A stretch of 8,804 nucleotides of DNA from Armatimonadota bacterium. GTDB lineage: Bacteria > Armatimonadota > Zipacnadia > Zipacnadales > VGFC01. The position numbers were made by a program, and so were the translations under genes. Positions 8,699 through 8,804 of the stretch are shown one piece after another. The stretch spans positions 1 to 8,804 of the forward strand of contig VGFB01000108.1 in NCBI GenBank assembly GCA_016869015.1, written 5' to 3'. Every line of letters starts with the position of its first letter. The first letter of the stretch is position 1. The notes below the pieces were generated by a model. That model searched no databases. It was not told the origin of the DNA and saw nothing but the letters and a program-made list of their open reading frames with translations.

Positions 8699-8772
8699 GG
8701 AGGACAGACATTCCTGCCTGTCCTCGCCCGGAACCCGAGGTCTGTGCGGACAGGCAGGAATGCCTGTCCTCC
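8699..8772. repeat. Nested extragenic palindrome (REP/BIME-like) upstream of tig
   Basis: The 25-bp arms 8699-8723 and 8748-8772 are inverted copies that match at 24 of 25 positions; the exception is 8708. They are separated by 24 bp. Each arm is itself a hairpin: GGACAGGCA, a 4-nt loop and TGCCTGTCC. The right arm is perfect; the left has one mismatch. The whole 74 bp could fold as one long stem or as two side-by-side hairpins. This two-level symmetry is typical of dispersed extragenic palindromes or small non-autonomous elements. Two hairpins could also act on transcripts entering or leaving the tig region. No transposase or target-site duplication is evident in the window. Confidence 0.75.
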
Positions 8773-8804
8773 CGGGAACCCAACGAATGACGCTTGACAG
8801 ACCA

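Noticed and set aside
8445..8783. Minus-strand frame overlapping the tig start and running through the leader
   Set aside because: Its upstream half is a translation of the nested palindrome (mirrored RHSCLS and QAGMSV peptides) and the rest is tig out of frame. It is not a gene.
8794..8799. Plus-strand TTGACA resembling a -35 box
   Set aside because: It points out of the window with no partner -10 box or gene visible, so it cannot be supported.

Overview
This is a GC-rich bacterial window in which every supported gene lies on the minus strand. Read right to left, the order is tig (trigger factor), clpP, clpX, lon, valS, and then the first few codons of an unidentified gene at the left edge. 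These are chromosomal housekeeping genes. I see no phage, plasmid, transposase, CRISPR, tRNA or rRNA genes. The order tig-clpP-clpX-lon is conserved in many bacterial phyla, and valS close downstream recalls the Clostridia/Bacilli arrangement. Heavy use of G/C at third codon positions, the divergent trigger factor and an extragenic palindrome suggest a high-GC bacterium outside the Proteobacteria, perhaps Armatimonadota or a similar poorly cultured phylum. That placement is a guess from style, not from a search.

Region by region (plus-strand coordinates): 8636-8804 is a non-coding leader holding a 74-bp nested palindrome (8699-8772) and a small hairpin next to the tig ribosome-binding site. 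tig occupies 7307-8635 and starts at TTG. clpP (6694-7314) overlaps the end of tig by 8 nt. clpX (5362-6651) follows 42 bp later. The clpX-lon junction (about 5263-5361) is made of degenerate short repeats and leaves the lon start uncertain. lon ends at 2919 and is followed by a hairpin across its stop and by a convincing intrinsic terminator (2859-2887). valS (112-2787) has its own ribosome-binding site. A strong Shine-Dalgarno and ATG at 53-58/44-42 start a gene that leaves the window.

Functionally, the first four genes form a protein-quality-control unit. Trigger factor meets nascent chains at the ribosome. ClpX unfolds substrates and feeds them to the ClpP peptidase. Lon degrades misfolded and regulatory proteins on its own. 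Valyl-tRNA synthetase is probably a separate transcription unit because of the terminator before it. All catalytic motifs of ClpP, ClpX, Lon and ValRS are present. Trigger factor keeps its ribosome-docking signature but has a degenerate PPIase pocket and a shortened, acidic segment in its C-terminal chaperone domain.

I do not see an undescribed system here. The items worth a second look are the nested palindrome upstream of tig, the repeat-filled clpX-lon junction, and the unusual trigger factor.
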